From positions 44,364 to 108,363 of the forward strand of contig DIZL01000014.1 in the NCBI GenBank assembly GCA_002429385.1: DNA of 64,000 nucleotides, in the 5' to 3' direction. The notes beneath the pieces were generated by a model, which was not told the origin of the DNA, searched no databases, and saw nothing but the letters and a program-made list of their open reading frames with translations. A program made the translations under genes and the position numbers. Below, one piece after another: positions 35,301-42,817 of this stretch; the stretch's first letter is position 1; every line of letters begins with the position of its first letter. This DNA comes from Prolixibacteraceae bacterium UBA6029 (GTDB lineage Bacteria; Bacteroidota; Bacteroidia; Bacteroidales; Prolixibacteraceae).

Positions 35301-36454
35301 ACGGATATCTGACGGATGTGATCCCCCTTTGCATTAAACACATCAATTCCTCCTCCCTTGGTGCCGATCAGCACATCTCCTTTACGGGTCACCAGGATGC
35401 TTCGTACAATCGGGTATGCCAATTGATCGGAAGACAGGCTTTTATTCGGGAATTCAGTAAGTTTCAAGGTATATACGCCGTTCCCGTCAGTCCCTACCCA
35501 TAAAATGCCCGTCTCTGATTCATAGATACTTAATATCCTTGTAGCGATTGGATTCACGATAAACAAGCCTGAAAGAATATTGAATATTTCAAATTGGCGG
35601 GTCTGCAGATTAAATTGGTATATTTTCCCCTTTTCAGTACCAACCCATAGCAGGTCTTTCACCTTTGAAAGCGAGAATGAAGTAATCACATCGTCGGGAA
35701 TACTTAGTTGCTGAATTTTTTTGGCATCCAGATCAACCATCAGGGTTGCTCCTGATCTTTGGTTAATCAATAGAAATGGCCGCTGGTTTATCATGACCGA
35801 AATGGACGAAGACACGATTCCGGTTAAGGGCAGTTTCAGAACTTCCTGAAGATGATTCCCGTTCAGTGTCAGCAAATTCCCATTTCCTGTAATGCAATAA
35901 ACACGATTATTCACCCGAAGAATTCGCTTGATGCTATGAGAGGCTTGTTCCGATAACCCTTCAAAATTAATCTTACTGAACTGCCTGTTTATGAGGTCAA
36001 ATCGGAACAAGCCACGACCGAATACGGAGGCCAGTGTACCCGAGCTATCCGAAGGACAGATAGCTATATCATCCTCATAATTGATCTGTTCCGATTCATT
36101 GGTAAAATATGAAGCGAACCTGTCGTGGATATTGTCGTACAGGCCTATGCCCTTATTGGTCAGTATCCAGATGGGTCCTTCCGCAGTAGGATACAACTCC
36201 CTGATTACATGATTATGGATCGAATTGGTGTTGCTTCCCGGCAGGTAGGTCAACATGTTGCTGCCGTCGTAGCGGTTAAGGCCGTTCCATGTTCCAAACC
36301 ATATATACCCTTCCGCATCCTTTACGATGGCATTCACCGCCCCGTTGGATAATCCTTCGCGGCGCGAAATGAAATGGACATTGGTCCTGAAGTCAGCTTT
36401 CAGTGAAAGCGACCACAAAAAGAGCATGACCAGTATTAGTTGTTTCCTGCGCAT
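32396..36454 (-). CDS. Hybrid two-component system (HTCS) sensor/regulator
   Basis: A one-protein sensor, kinase and transcription factor that binds an oligosaccharide in the periplasm and activates the PUL. It has 1352 residues: a signal peptide, then about 14 two-component-propeller repeats (EGLSNGAVNAIVKDAEGYIW, GTWNGLNRYDG, GTEKGKIYQF and others). A Y_Y_Y domain follows (RISYRLKNFDNEWI, LQIRSSDENG), then a membrane helix near 791-815. HisKA has FFTNVAHEFRTPLT with His ~847; HATPase has NLISNALKYN, DNGVGL and GLGLAVTKG. The receiver domain carries DVMMPVMDG with phospho-Asp ~1151, and a C-terminal AraC domain (IIDQTGFTSRTHFYELF) completes the protein. All catalytic residues are present. 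It is transcribed in the same direction as the PUL, 97 bp upstream of GH130. Confidence 0.97.
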   Translation of the reverse strand: MRRKQLILVMLFLWSLSLKADFRTNVHFISRREGLSNGAVNAIVKDAEGYIWFGTWNGLNRYDGSNMLTYLPGSNTNSIHNHVIRELYPTAEGPIWILTNKGIGLYDNIHDRFASYFTNESEQINYEDDIAICPSDSSGTLASVFGRGLFRFDLINRQFSKINFEGLSEQASHSIKRILRVNNRVYCITGNGNLLTLNGNHLQEVLKLPLTGIVSSSISVMINQRPFLLINQRSGATLMVDLDAKKIQQLSIPDDVITSFSLSKVKDLLWVGTEKGKIYQFNLQTRQFEIFNILSGLFIVNPIATRILSIYESETGILWVGTDGNGVYTLKLTEFPNKSLSSDQLAYPIVRSILVTRKGDVLIGTKGGGIDVFNAKGDHIRQISVKNGMSNSSVLSFHEQKNGTIWVGTDGKGIDILSPDYKKIRNFPRDFKIPNTLEFASVYRILEDNDHRIYLGTSGYGVIRIELDEKNNSMPVSCEQLILDKSITAPGQQKQIVYSLAEEKAGIIWIGTRGLGVYRYNTITKRVIAQYTTNSKPKLIRNDDILCLYADQNSPIWVGSSNGIFSLLPGSGDSIRSIGLDVQSDLGNTSIHAVQLDKLQNLWVTTNQGLSLIDSNKRRVRSFNTNDGLINMEYSDGASFYDIRTGRLYIGGTMGVDIIQTDQIKFSSYFPPIAINQLLIRNVPVEPGTGSVLSSRINHQNKLNLKYNQNSVTFDVSPLVYWGQERHRISYRLKNFDNEWIIKPLNQPISFSNLPSNKYVLQIRSSDENGNWSTDVREIEISINPPVWLTRWAIAGYILLFIGIQLWIFMGYRRRAARKKEAALQEFKMKKEDELNHYKIEFFTNVAHEFRTPLTIITAHIHALLEDTRNTLENPRLLKVYNNSIKIQKLVLEIMQFRKLEKGKEPLNIQLTKPSELIQDVVSDLELFAQQRDISFEVITPDPDLVFRTDADKFQRIATNLISNALKYNKPGGYVRVIVKSDQDSLILEIDDNGVGLKPEYFEKIFEPFGISSVMRKGSFPGFRSTGLGLAVTKGLVELLRGTISFESSPGEGTRFMCYFPDVHQLSPTGLSNEFTDEFTEINFIDESKNEKLPANADLLTGKPTILLVDDDPDILALLSDFLQKDYNIISAENGQEAYDKVISDQPDLIVSDVMMPVMDGIELCDKLRENFDMSHLPIILLTAKAGIEDRIAGLKAGADSYISKPFHPEHLKIRIEKLLQFRQTIRSRFSKHEINATTVKEIPDPFFQKMLSYIDENIDDETLSSETLCDKMAISKSSLYNKTKSVLGITPHSLINQRRLSKAATLLNSTTLTVSEIIDQTGFTSRTHFYELFNKVYGCSPSEFRNKLMVN

Positions 36455-36496
36455 AAGGGATACAAGTTCAGAAATCTGTCAGTATTTGAAATACAC

Positions 36497-36513
36497 GTCG
36501 GATTAAATCCGAC
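36497..36513. repeat. Short perfect palindrome upstream of HTCS
   Basis: GTCGGAT-TAA-ATCCGAC, 7-bp arms, lies 43 bp before the HTCS start codon. It could be a regulator site or a small REP-like sequence. Confidence 0.5.
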
Positions 36514-36557
36514 AGGAATAAGCACTATTACGAAAAATTAAAATTCACCTTAGTTCA

Positions 36558-36839
36558 TTGGGAAAGCAAAAGGACGACACTGAATTCATTTTATCACTAT
36601 TCAACCTGCCTTCCCTTAAAGATACTGTAAATATAACTAATCGATTGATTTGTCAGGCCATAAAATTTGAAGAAAGTTATGATCCGGGGGTTATTGAGGT
36701 AATATCGGACGAATTGCCTGCCCGGTTAAAAAAGGAAGCAGCCGGGTTTGCATTTTACCCGGGTAACCCCAACGCTGGTGTATGCGTATACCTTGAGTGT
36801 ATATTGTGTATACCTTGTGTGTACCTTATGTGTTTCTGA
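36558..36839 (+). pseudogene. Hypothetical open frame running into foldback element 2
   Basis: A 93-codon frame with a TTG rather than ATG start (36558). Its first ~70 residues look protein-like and hydrophilic-helical (DTEFILSLFNLPSLKDTVNI, QAIKFEESYDPGVIEVISDE). The last ~20 codons read through the left arm of foldback element 2 and give a low-complexity CVYLECILCIPCVYL tail. I do not recognise a family. It could be a gene fragment truncated by the element or a short gene of the element itself. The rest of the 36455-37138 gap holds only the foldback and palindromes. Confidence 0.3.
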
Positions 36840-36921
36840 ACACACAAGGTACACACAATGTACACACAAGGTACACGCAAGGTATACATAAGGTGACACT
36901 TTGGGGTTACCCGTTTAACAC
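36757..36921. repeat. Long foldback element 2 with 11-bp-period inner repeats
   Basis: Arms of about 80 bp meet near 36835-36841 (TTTCTGAACAC). The inner arms are degenerate 11-bp units: GTATACCTTGA, GTGTATATTGT, GTATACCTTGT and GTGTACCTTAT on the left, and ACACAAGGTAC, ACACAATGTAC and ACGCAAGGTAT on the right. The outer arms are ACCCGGGTAACCCCA on the left and TGGGGTTACCCGT on the right. The unit and the outer sequence are shared with element 3 near 56.6 kb. Confidence 0.9.
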
Positions 36922-37006
36922 CCGAAGGAGGCCTTGACCTGGGTCCGGTCAATCCATTCCGATACGAAGGCTCAGGGTTTTTCACGAGCGTGTAATCTCA
37001 ATCCAG

Positions 37007-37031
37007 TCTAAAGTTCTAATTGAACTTTAGA
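37007..37031. repeat. Perfect 10-bp inverted repeat
   Basis: TCTAAAGTTC (37007-37016), a 5-nt loop, and GAACTTTAGA (37022-37031). It lies about 85 bp to the right of foldback element 2 and about 110 bp beyond the convergent end of the PQQ-propeller gene. There is no T-run, so it is not a standard terminator. Confidence 0.7.
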
Positions 37032-37138
37032 TCGGAAGAATGAAAGATGGAAACCATTGAATTCAGAGCGGGGCGTGAGGAAAGACTGACAATACGGAAT
37101 GATCATTCATCAGGAACATCTGCTATCCGGAGATAAAT

Positions 37139-38491
37139 CTATTCAACGGCGATCAGAAAGTGCTGGGTGCGAAAGAAAAGGGTATTTCCTGAAATGGCTG
37201 GAGTTGCCATGCATATATCTTTGAGTGCATTTTTGGCAAGTAGCTGAAACACCGGTCCGGCTTTCACCACAAAGATATTTCCCTCTTCGGAACTGAAAAA
37301 GAGTTTCCCGTCGGCTGCGATGCCTGATGCGGAGAAGGCTTCTTTCAGGCTTTCTTTATAGTTGACTTCACCGGTAAGGGCGTCGTAACAGGTCAGCTGT
37401 CCGTTCACCTGGAGGTTGTATAAATAACCTTTATAAATGAGCGGTGTTTGCATATAGGCACCGCCACGCTTGACACTCCAGGCGATGTATTTGTTTCGGG
37501 TACTGTCGGGCGCAAGGGTAATATCGCCTGTAGCATCGAGCCTGAGGGCAAAAATCGGCGAGAATTTCCCGTGGGCGCTGTTCAGGTAGATCAGGTCGTT
37601 GGCGATGACCGGAGCAGGGGCAGGAGCATCACCGCCATTGCTGAGTTTCCAGATTTCCTTCCCGGTTTCCAGATCATAACCACACATATGGGTGTATCCA
37701 TTGGCAATGATCCGAGTCTTGCCGTCTTTCGAATAGATGGCAGGAGTGCACCAGGTCGAAACTTCGTCTCCTCGGGAAGTTCTCCAAAGCTCACGTCCAG
37801 TTGCAAGATCCAGGGCAGCAATATACGGTGTTTTGGGAATGTCGCACTGGACAATGATCTTATCCTTAAAGATGACCGGCGAACTGGCATAGCCCCATTC
37901 AACACCTGGGTCGGTGTAGGGTCCTGGAGCCAGCATGCCCATGTCTTTTTTCCAGAGAAGGGTTCCGGTGAAATCGTAGCAATACAGTCCTTCGGAGCCA
38001 AAGTGAACCACCAGGTATTTCCCATCGGTTGCAGGGGTACAATTGGCCTGTGAGGATTTGGTATGGCGTCTTGATTTGGGAATTCCCTTTTGGGCAATTC
38101 GTTCCCAGATAATCTTCCCGGAGTTCTTATCCAGACAATAGACTTTGAATTCATGAACCGCACTGTCGTTGGCCTGGTCAATGTCGCCGTAAAGACCTAC
38201 TTTCAGTGATTCGCCTCTTGTGGTATTAACCGCTGTGGTGACGAACAGGTAATCGTTCCAGATTACAGGGCACGAATGACCCAGGCCGGGTATCGGGGTT
38301 TTCCACTTGATGCTTTTGACGCTATCCGCACTCCAAATTGTCGGAGCTTTAGTGTTTTCCAGATATCCGCATCCCCAGGGACCACGGAATCCAGGCCATT
38401 GCTGGGAGTAAGCGGTTTGAGCATCAAGAATCGGGCAGGAAGACAGAATTAAAATGATCAGAAAGCTAATTGAAGAGATTATCCTTTTCAT
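37139..38491 (-). CDS. PQQ-like beta-propeller protein, copy A
   Basis: A 450-residue exported protein with a signal peptide (MKRIISSISFLIILILSSCPILDAQ) and repeated propeller-blade motifs: WKTPIPGLGHSCPVIWNDYL, VYCLDKNSGKIIWER, YCYDFTGTLLWKKDM, AALDLATGRELWRT, GYDLETGKEIWKL and CYDALTGEVNYKE. The [AG]LDxxTGxxxW repeats match the PQQ_2/BamB-like superfamily. Other members of this type in Bacteroidota often have no PQQ and serve as scaffolds or quinoprotein-like enzymes. It is a tandem duplicate of copy B just upstream, with 21 bp between. No sugar or alcohol dehydrogenase active-site motif or heme site is visible, so the role is unknown. The pair follows the PUL but is separated from it by about 680 bp. 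Confidence 0.9.
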   Translation of the reverse strand: MKRIISSISFLIILILSSCPILDAQTAYSQQWPGFRGPWGCGYLENTKAPTIWSADSVKSIKWKTPIPGLGHSCPVIWNDYLFVTTAVNTTRGESLKVGLYGDIDQANDSAVHEFKVYCLDKNSGKIIWERIAQKGIPKSRRHTKSSQANCTPATDGKYLVVHFGSEGLYCYDFTGTLLWKKDMGMLAPGPYTDPGVEWGYASSPVIFKDKIIVQCDIPKTPYIAALDLATGRELWRTSRGDEVSTWCTPAIYSKDGKTRIIANGYTHMCGYDLETGKEIWKLSNGGDAPAPAPVIANDLIYLNSAHGKFSPIFALRLDATGDITLAPDSTRNKYIAWSVKRGGAYMQTPLIYKGYLYNLQVNGQLTCYDALTGEVNYKESLKEAFSASGIAADGKLFFSSEEGNIFVVKAGPVFQLLAKNALKDICMATPAISGNTLFFRTQHFLIAVE

Positions 38492-38512
38492 GGTTCAAAG
38501 GTGAATATAATC

Positions 38513-39865
38513 TTATTCAACAGCAATCAAATAATGCCGTGTTCGGAAATAAAGCGTGTTCCCGGATACGGCAGGTGTCGCCATACAAATATCTTTCAAT
38601 GCATTTTTGGCAAGCAACTGATACACTGGTCCTGCTTTTACAACAAAGATATTTCCCTCTTCGGAACTGAAGAAGAGTTTCCCGTCGGCTGCAATGCCCG
38701 ATGCGGAGAATGCTTCGTTCAGGCTTTCTTTATATTTGACTTCACCGGTAAGGGCGTCGAAACAGATTAATTGACCATTCACCTGGAGGTTGTATAAATA
38801 GCCCTTGTAGATGAGGGGAGTTTGCATGTATGCACCGCCCCGCTTGACACTCCAGGCGATATATTTGTTTTTTGTACTATCGGGCGCAAGGGTAATATCG
38901 CCAGTAGCATCGGGCCTGACTGCAAAAATTGGTGAGGATTTCCCATGGGCGCTGTTCAGGTAAATCAGGTCATTGGCGATGACCGGTGTCGGAGTAGGAA
39001 TATCACCTCCGTTGCCTAGTTTCCAGATTTCCCTGCCAGTCTCGAAATCATAGCCGCAAGAGTTCATATATCCATTGGCAATGATCTGAGTCTTGCCATT
39101 TTTCGTATAGATGGCAGGAGTGCAATAGGTTTGGGCATTGTTGCCACGGGGAGTCTTCCAGATTTCATTCCCTGTTGCAAGATCCAGTGCAGTAACGAAA
39201 GGTGTTTTCGGGATGTCGCACTGAAGGATTATCCGATCCTTAAAAATGACCGGTGAACTTGAATAGCCCCATTCCACTCCCGGAGTTGTATTCCAACCAG
39301 GGTTAATTAATCCCATGTCTTTCTTCCAGATCAGATTCCCCTTGAAATCATAACAATACATCCCTTCGGAACCAAAGTGCACCACTACATATTTCCCATC
39401 GGTAGCAGGAGTGCAATTGGCCTGGGAAGCTTTGATATGTCGTTTCGATTTGGGAATCCCTTTGTGGGCAAGCCTTTCCCAGATAATCTTTCCGGTGTTT
39501 TTATCTAGGCAATACACTTTGAATTCATGAACGGCACTGTCGTTGGCCTGATCGATATCCCCATAGAGGCCTACTTTCAGCGATTCGTTGCTGGAAGTAT
39601 TGACTGCGGTGGTAACAAACAGGTAATCATTCCAGATGACAGGGCTCGAATGACCCATGCCGGGTATAGCGGTTTTCCATTTGATGTTTTTGGCGCTATC
39701 CGCATTCCAGGTTGTGGGAGCTTTACCGTTTTCCAGATATCCGCAACCCCATGGACCACGGAAGCCAGGCCATTGGTTGTTGTAAGCGGTTTGAGCGTTA
39801 AGGCTTTGATTGAATAAGCATATTAGACAAAGAATAAGACCAAGTGACGCGGTTTTACTATTCAT
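38513..39865 (-). CDS. PQQ-like beta-propeller protein, copy B
   Basis: A 450-residue paralogue of copy A with the same length and near-identical sequence over most of its span; for example both contain GGAYMQTPLIYKGYLYNLQ and SSEEGNIFVVKAGPV. Differences cluster in the signal peptide (MNSKTASLGLILCLICLFNQ) and in a few blades (GLINPGWNTTPGVEWGYSSS against GMLAPGPYTDPGVEWGYASS). This is the upstream copy; its ATG lies 6 bp after the Fic stop and its stop 21 bp before copy A, so the two are probably cotranscribed. Like copy A it is exported and of unknown function. The substitutions in loop regions with conserved core suggest divergence of ligand surface after duplication. Confidence 0.9.
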   Translation of the reverse strand: MNSKTASLGLILCLICLFNQSLNAQTAYNNQWPGFRGPWGCGYLENGKAPTTWNADSAKNIKWKTAIPGMGHSSPVIWNDYLFVTTAVNTSSNESLKVGLYGDIDQANDSAVHEFKVYCLDKNTGKIIWERLAHKGIPKSKRHIKASQANCTPATDGKYVVVHFGSEGMYCYDFKGNLIWKKDMGLINPGWNTTPGVEWGYSSSPVIFKDRIILQCDIPKTPFVTALDLATGNEIWKTPRGNNAQTYCTPAIYTKNGKTQIIANGYMNSCGYDFETGREIWKLGNGGDIPTPTPVIANDLIYLNSAHGKSSPIFAVRPDATGDITLAPDSTKNKYIAWSVKRGGAYMQTPLIYKGYLYNLQVNGQLICFDALTGEVKYKESLNEAFSASGIAADGKLFFSSEEGNIFVVKAGPVYQLLAKNALKDICMATPAVSGNTLYFRTRHYLIAVE

Positions 39866-39871
39866 AGAGGT

Positions 39872-40954
39872 TTAGCTTTTAAGAATTTCAATTAATCCTA
39901 TGTTTATATAAATGGTTTCTCTGCCTGCTTTTTGGGATTGTAATATTCCAATCTGTTCCAATTCCTTCAGATACCTTGATGCAGCTTTCCGCTCAACATG
40001 CAGCTGATTGACAACAAATTCAATCTTTGAGTAGGGTTGTTCAAACAATAATTCGACTAATTCTTTGGTGTATAACTTTGGCGCTTTAATTTGAACTTTT
40101 TGAATCGTCAGTTCAAGCAAATTCAGTATTCTGCTGATTTTATCAATAGTCTGCATGGAAGTGGATTCGATTGCCTTAAGCATATATAAGATCCAGTCTT
40201 CCCATTCACCGGTCTTATTGGTGTGGTTCAATAACCGATAATAGTCCTGCTTGTTTTCAATAATGTATGAACTAAGGTAAAGAATAGGTATGTCGATCAA
40301 GCTATTCATTATTAGATATAATATATTCAGTATCCTGCCAGTCCTTCCATTTCCATCATAAAATGGGTGGATACTTTCAAATTGATAATGGAGTACTGCT
40401 AATTGAATCAATGGGGATAAATCCTGGTCGTTATGATTGAATTGAATAATAAAATTTGATAGTAAATCCAATATATCATGTTTGTCCTGTGGAGGAGTAT
40501 ATACAATTTCTCCGGTTTTATCATTTTTCAGTACAGTACCGGGAGTACTTCTGATTCCTGCTGTATTATTTACAAGTTCCTGTTGGATACTCACTATATC
40601 ATTGACTCGTATGAAACCTTGCTTTTTAAGGATACTGGAACCAAGTATTATGGCATTTCGGTAATTCACGACTTCTTTAGTTGCAGCCGAAATACCTGAT
40701 AAATTTACGGTGAGAGCTTTATACAATTCATCCTGTGTAGTGAGGATATTTTCTATTTCAGAACTACCTTTTGCCTCCTGAAGGACAATTGCATTGATCA
40801 GCATAGCCTGATTTGGTAGTGTTTTAGCTATACCCTTTAACTCAGCTAATGCGGCAGCTGCCATATTTGCCTGTCGCAAAATCTTTATGGTTTCTATTTT
40901 CTCCCGTATAGGAGGAAGCATAGCAAGTTGACTATAGGGTGCAATTTGTCCCAT
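39872..40954 (-). CDS. Fic-family protein with N-terminal inhibitory motif and winged-helix C-terminus
   Basis: A 360-residue protein. The catalytic Fic motif is HPFYDGNGRTGRI near residues 195-207, with the expected His, Asp and Arg, and the flap region YTPPQDKHDIL lies near 150. The inhibitory SxxxEN element is present near 70 (KGSSEIENILTT), which marks it as a class II, self-inhibited Fic enzyme. The C-terminal third looks like a winged helix (YTKELVELLFEQPYSKIEF, ERKAASRYLKELEQIGIL). Fic enzymes usually transfer AMP to protein Tyr, Ser or Thr; the target here is unknown. It starts just downstream of three GTAC direct repeats (40968-40992) that may be its operator. It is a common scattered accessory gene in this phylum. 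Confidence 0.93.
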   Translation of the reverse strand: MGQIAPYSQLAMLPPIREKIETIKILRQANMAAAALAELKGIAKTLPNQAMLINAIVLQEAKGSSEIENILTTQDELYKALTVNLSGISAATKEVVNYRNAIILGSSILKKQGFIRVNDIVSIQQELVNNTAGIRSTPGTVLKNDKTGEIVYTPPQDKHDILDLLSNFIIQFNHNDQDLSPLIQLAVLHYQFESIHPFYDGNGRTGRILNILYLIMNSLIDIPILYLSSYIIENKQDYYRLLNHTNKTGEWEDWILYMLKAIESTSMQTIDKISRILNLLELTIQKVQIKAPKLYTKELVELLFEQPYSKIEFVVNQLHVERKAASRYLKELEQIGILQSQKAGRETIYINIGLIEILKS

Positions 40955-40967
40955 GTTGTTCCTATTT

Positions 40968-40996
40968 GTACCAAAAGTACAAAAATTAGTACAAAT
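40968..40996 (-). promoter_or_regulatory. Three GTAC-AAA direct repeats and a -7 box before fic
   Basis: GTAC followed by A-rich sequence starts at 40968, 40977 and 40989 (spacings 9 and 12). The minus-strand word TACTTTTG (40972-40979) matches the TAnnTTTG box and is 18 bp before the fic start. Overlap of the box with the repeats suggests an operator. Confidence 0.45.
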
Positions 40997-41103
40997 AACA
41001 ATTTATAGAAACTAATTCGATGAAAGTTATTACGAACAGTTAAAGGTATTATTGAAGTATAAATGAATGAACGAGTGTAAATTCATTAAATAATTACTCT
41101 CGT

Positions 41104-41340
41104 TCATTTTAATCTTTTCCACCACATGTCTTTCAGTAAGGGAATGAGCCAGATTAAGGCGACCAGAACATAAAGAGCCCCGGAGATCCTTTGGCTGAAG
41201 AAATTGGAGCCGACCAGCGGGATCAATGGCTGTAATACTTTAAAGTCGTTGCCGTGAGGCACCCTGATTTCCAAAACCATGATGATAATAATAATGGCCA
41301 GTACTCCATCGCTGAATGCCTCCAAACGGGTACGGTTCAT
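41104..41340 (-). pseudogene. TMEM175/DUF1211-like gene with internal deletion
   Basis: The 78-residue frame starts exactly like the bacterial TMEM175 (DUF1211) potassium channel family: MNRTRLEAFSDGVLAIIIII, with the RxxxFSDG signature, then MVLEIRVPHG. After LQPLIPLVGSNF it jumps straight to ISGALYVLVALIWLIP, which in full-length relatives (about 200 residues) is the C-terminal helix. About 120 residues, including the middle transmembrane helices, are missing while the frame is kept. I infer an in-frame deletion; the product could not form the normal channel. It lies between fic and the ccsBA genes. Confidence 0.8.
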
Positions 41341-41563
41341 AAGGTTCTGTTTGATTGACTGATAGATAACATCTGTCGGGTTAAAAGGTTGGCAGGTTTG
41401 ATACTATTCGGGACCCGAAGCAGTTTGATTAGTTGCTTTCCGGTTGAAACTGCTAGAATCAAACGTTGACAGGAGCTTCGGGGGCTGTCATATTTTCCTG
41501 TTTTCTACTTTTCTACTTTCTACTCTCATTTTTGTATCTTTCGCCTTTAATCCATCATCAGCA

Positions 41564-42817
41564 ATGAGTAACGAAAAGGGCAGAAAATTCGGACAACATC
41601 CATGGTCGTACCGTGAAGGGTCAACCATTAGTGCAGCTATACTCCTGATTGGCTTTTCCATCCAGGCTGCCAGCGGTGGCACAGTGCTTCTGATTGCAGG
41701 CTTCCCGTGGAACCTGATATTGGGAGTTGTTTTCCTGGGGTTACTTGTTTTCTCGTTTTACTTTTGGCAAAAACATCCGGTCATCAAAGGTCTTGGAAGT
41801 GTAAAGGCTGCGTTGCCTGCTATTCTGGGGTTTACTTTCCTGATATTACTGATGGGCTTTGTGAAACAGGATGTGGAATCCCGAAACGCGTTGGTAAAAC
41901 TATTTGGACTGTCACATCTGGTTAAAACGTGGCCATTCATACTGATTAACCTGTATTTGATGATTTTACTGGGAATAGTCACCATGAAACGGCTTATCCC
42001 GTATAATTTTAAAAATGCAGGCTTTTTCCTGAATCACTTCGGTCTGTTTCTGATACTGTTCTCTACAGCTTTGGGAAGCAGCGATATGCAACGGCTCAGC
42101 ATGAATTGCAATGAAAATCAGATCGAACATCGGGCTGTGGATGTGTCGGGTAAGGTGGTAGAGCTTCCTCTCTCGATTAAGCTTCTGGACTTTAATATTG
42201 ATGAATTCCGACCCAAAGTCACGATTGTTGACAATAAGACCAACGAGATTGTTCAGAATAGGGGCATCGATCAATTGGAAATGCTGGACAGAGATTCGTT
42301 TGATATTGCCCAATACCACCTTAAGATGGAGCAGTTCCTAGCTTCGTCCGAAAAGGCCGGTGATGCATATATCAAGGCGATTGAGCCTGGTTCGGCACCT
42401 TCAGCGAAGGTCGTTGTGACGAATCCCACTGATCACACCCGGGTTTCGGGCTGGATATCCAGCGGAAGCTATGTAAATTCACCGGAAGCTTTTAGGTTGA
42501 ATGAGTATTATTCGCTGGTGATGCTGCCTGCGGAACCACGTAAATTCAGCTCCAGAATAAATATACAAACCAAAAGCGGAAAAAGCGTGATGACCACTGT
42601 AGAGGTGAACAAGCCATTTCACATCGATGGCTGGACGATTTACCAGACGAGTTACAACACCGAAATGGGCCGTTGGTCGGAGCTAAGTATCCTGGAGCTG
42701 GTGCACGATCCCTGGTTGCCACTGGTTTATATAGGTATTTTCCTGATGATGGCCGGTGCGGTATTCCTGTTTGTTTCCGGTAAACCAAAAAATGGAGGGA
42801 CAGAACATGTGGCTTGA
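41564..42817 (+). CDS. ccsB: Cytochrome c biogenesis protein ResB/CcsB-like
   Basis: System II cytochrome c maturation; delivers and attaches heme to apocytochrome c with CcsA. I use the ATG at 41564 (MSNEKGRKFGQHPWSYREG), giving 417 residues; the longer frame from 41444 covers a pyrimidine-rich noncoding stretch. Four or more transmembrane segments are visible (ISAAILLIGFSIQAASGGT, LILGVVFLGLLVFSFYFW, LPAILGFTFLILLMGF, the FLNHFGLFLILFSTALG helix and LPLVYIGIFLMMAGAVFLFV) around a periplasmic domain (residues ~210-370). Its stop overlaps the likely ccsA start. No nrf or cytochrome gene is adjacent. Confidence 0.85.
   Translation: MSNEKGRKFGQHPWSYREGSTISAAILLIGFSIQAASGGTVLLIAGFPWNLILGVVFLGLLVFSFYFWQKHPVIKGLGSVKAALPAILGFTFLILLMGFVKQDVESRNALVKLFGLSHLVKTWPFILINLYLMILLGIVTMKRLIPYNFKNAGFFLNHFGLFLILFSTALGSSDMQRLSMNCNENQIEHRAVDVSGKVVELPLSIKLLDFNIDEFRPKVTIVDNKTNEIVQNRGIDQLEMLDRDSFDIAQYHLKMEQFLASSEKAGDAYIKAIEPGSAPSAKVVVTNPTDHTRVSGWISSGSYVNSPEAFRLNEYYSLVMLPAEPRKFSSRINIQTKSGKSVMTTVEVNKPFHIDGWTIYQTSYNTEMGRWSELSILELVHDPWLPLVYIGIFLMMAGAVFLFVSGKPKNGGTEHVA

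Noticed and set aside
41444..41563. Longer ccsB start at 41444
   Set aside because: The extra 40 codons cover a TTTTCTAC-rich low-complexity stretch; the family start fits 41564.
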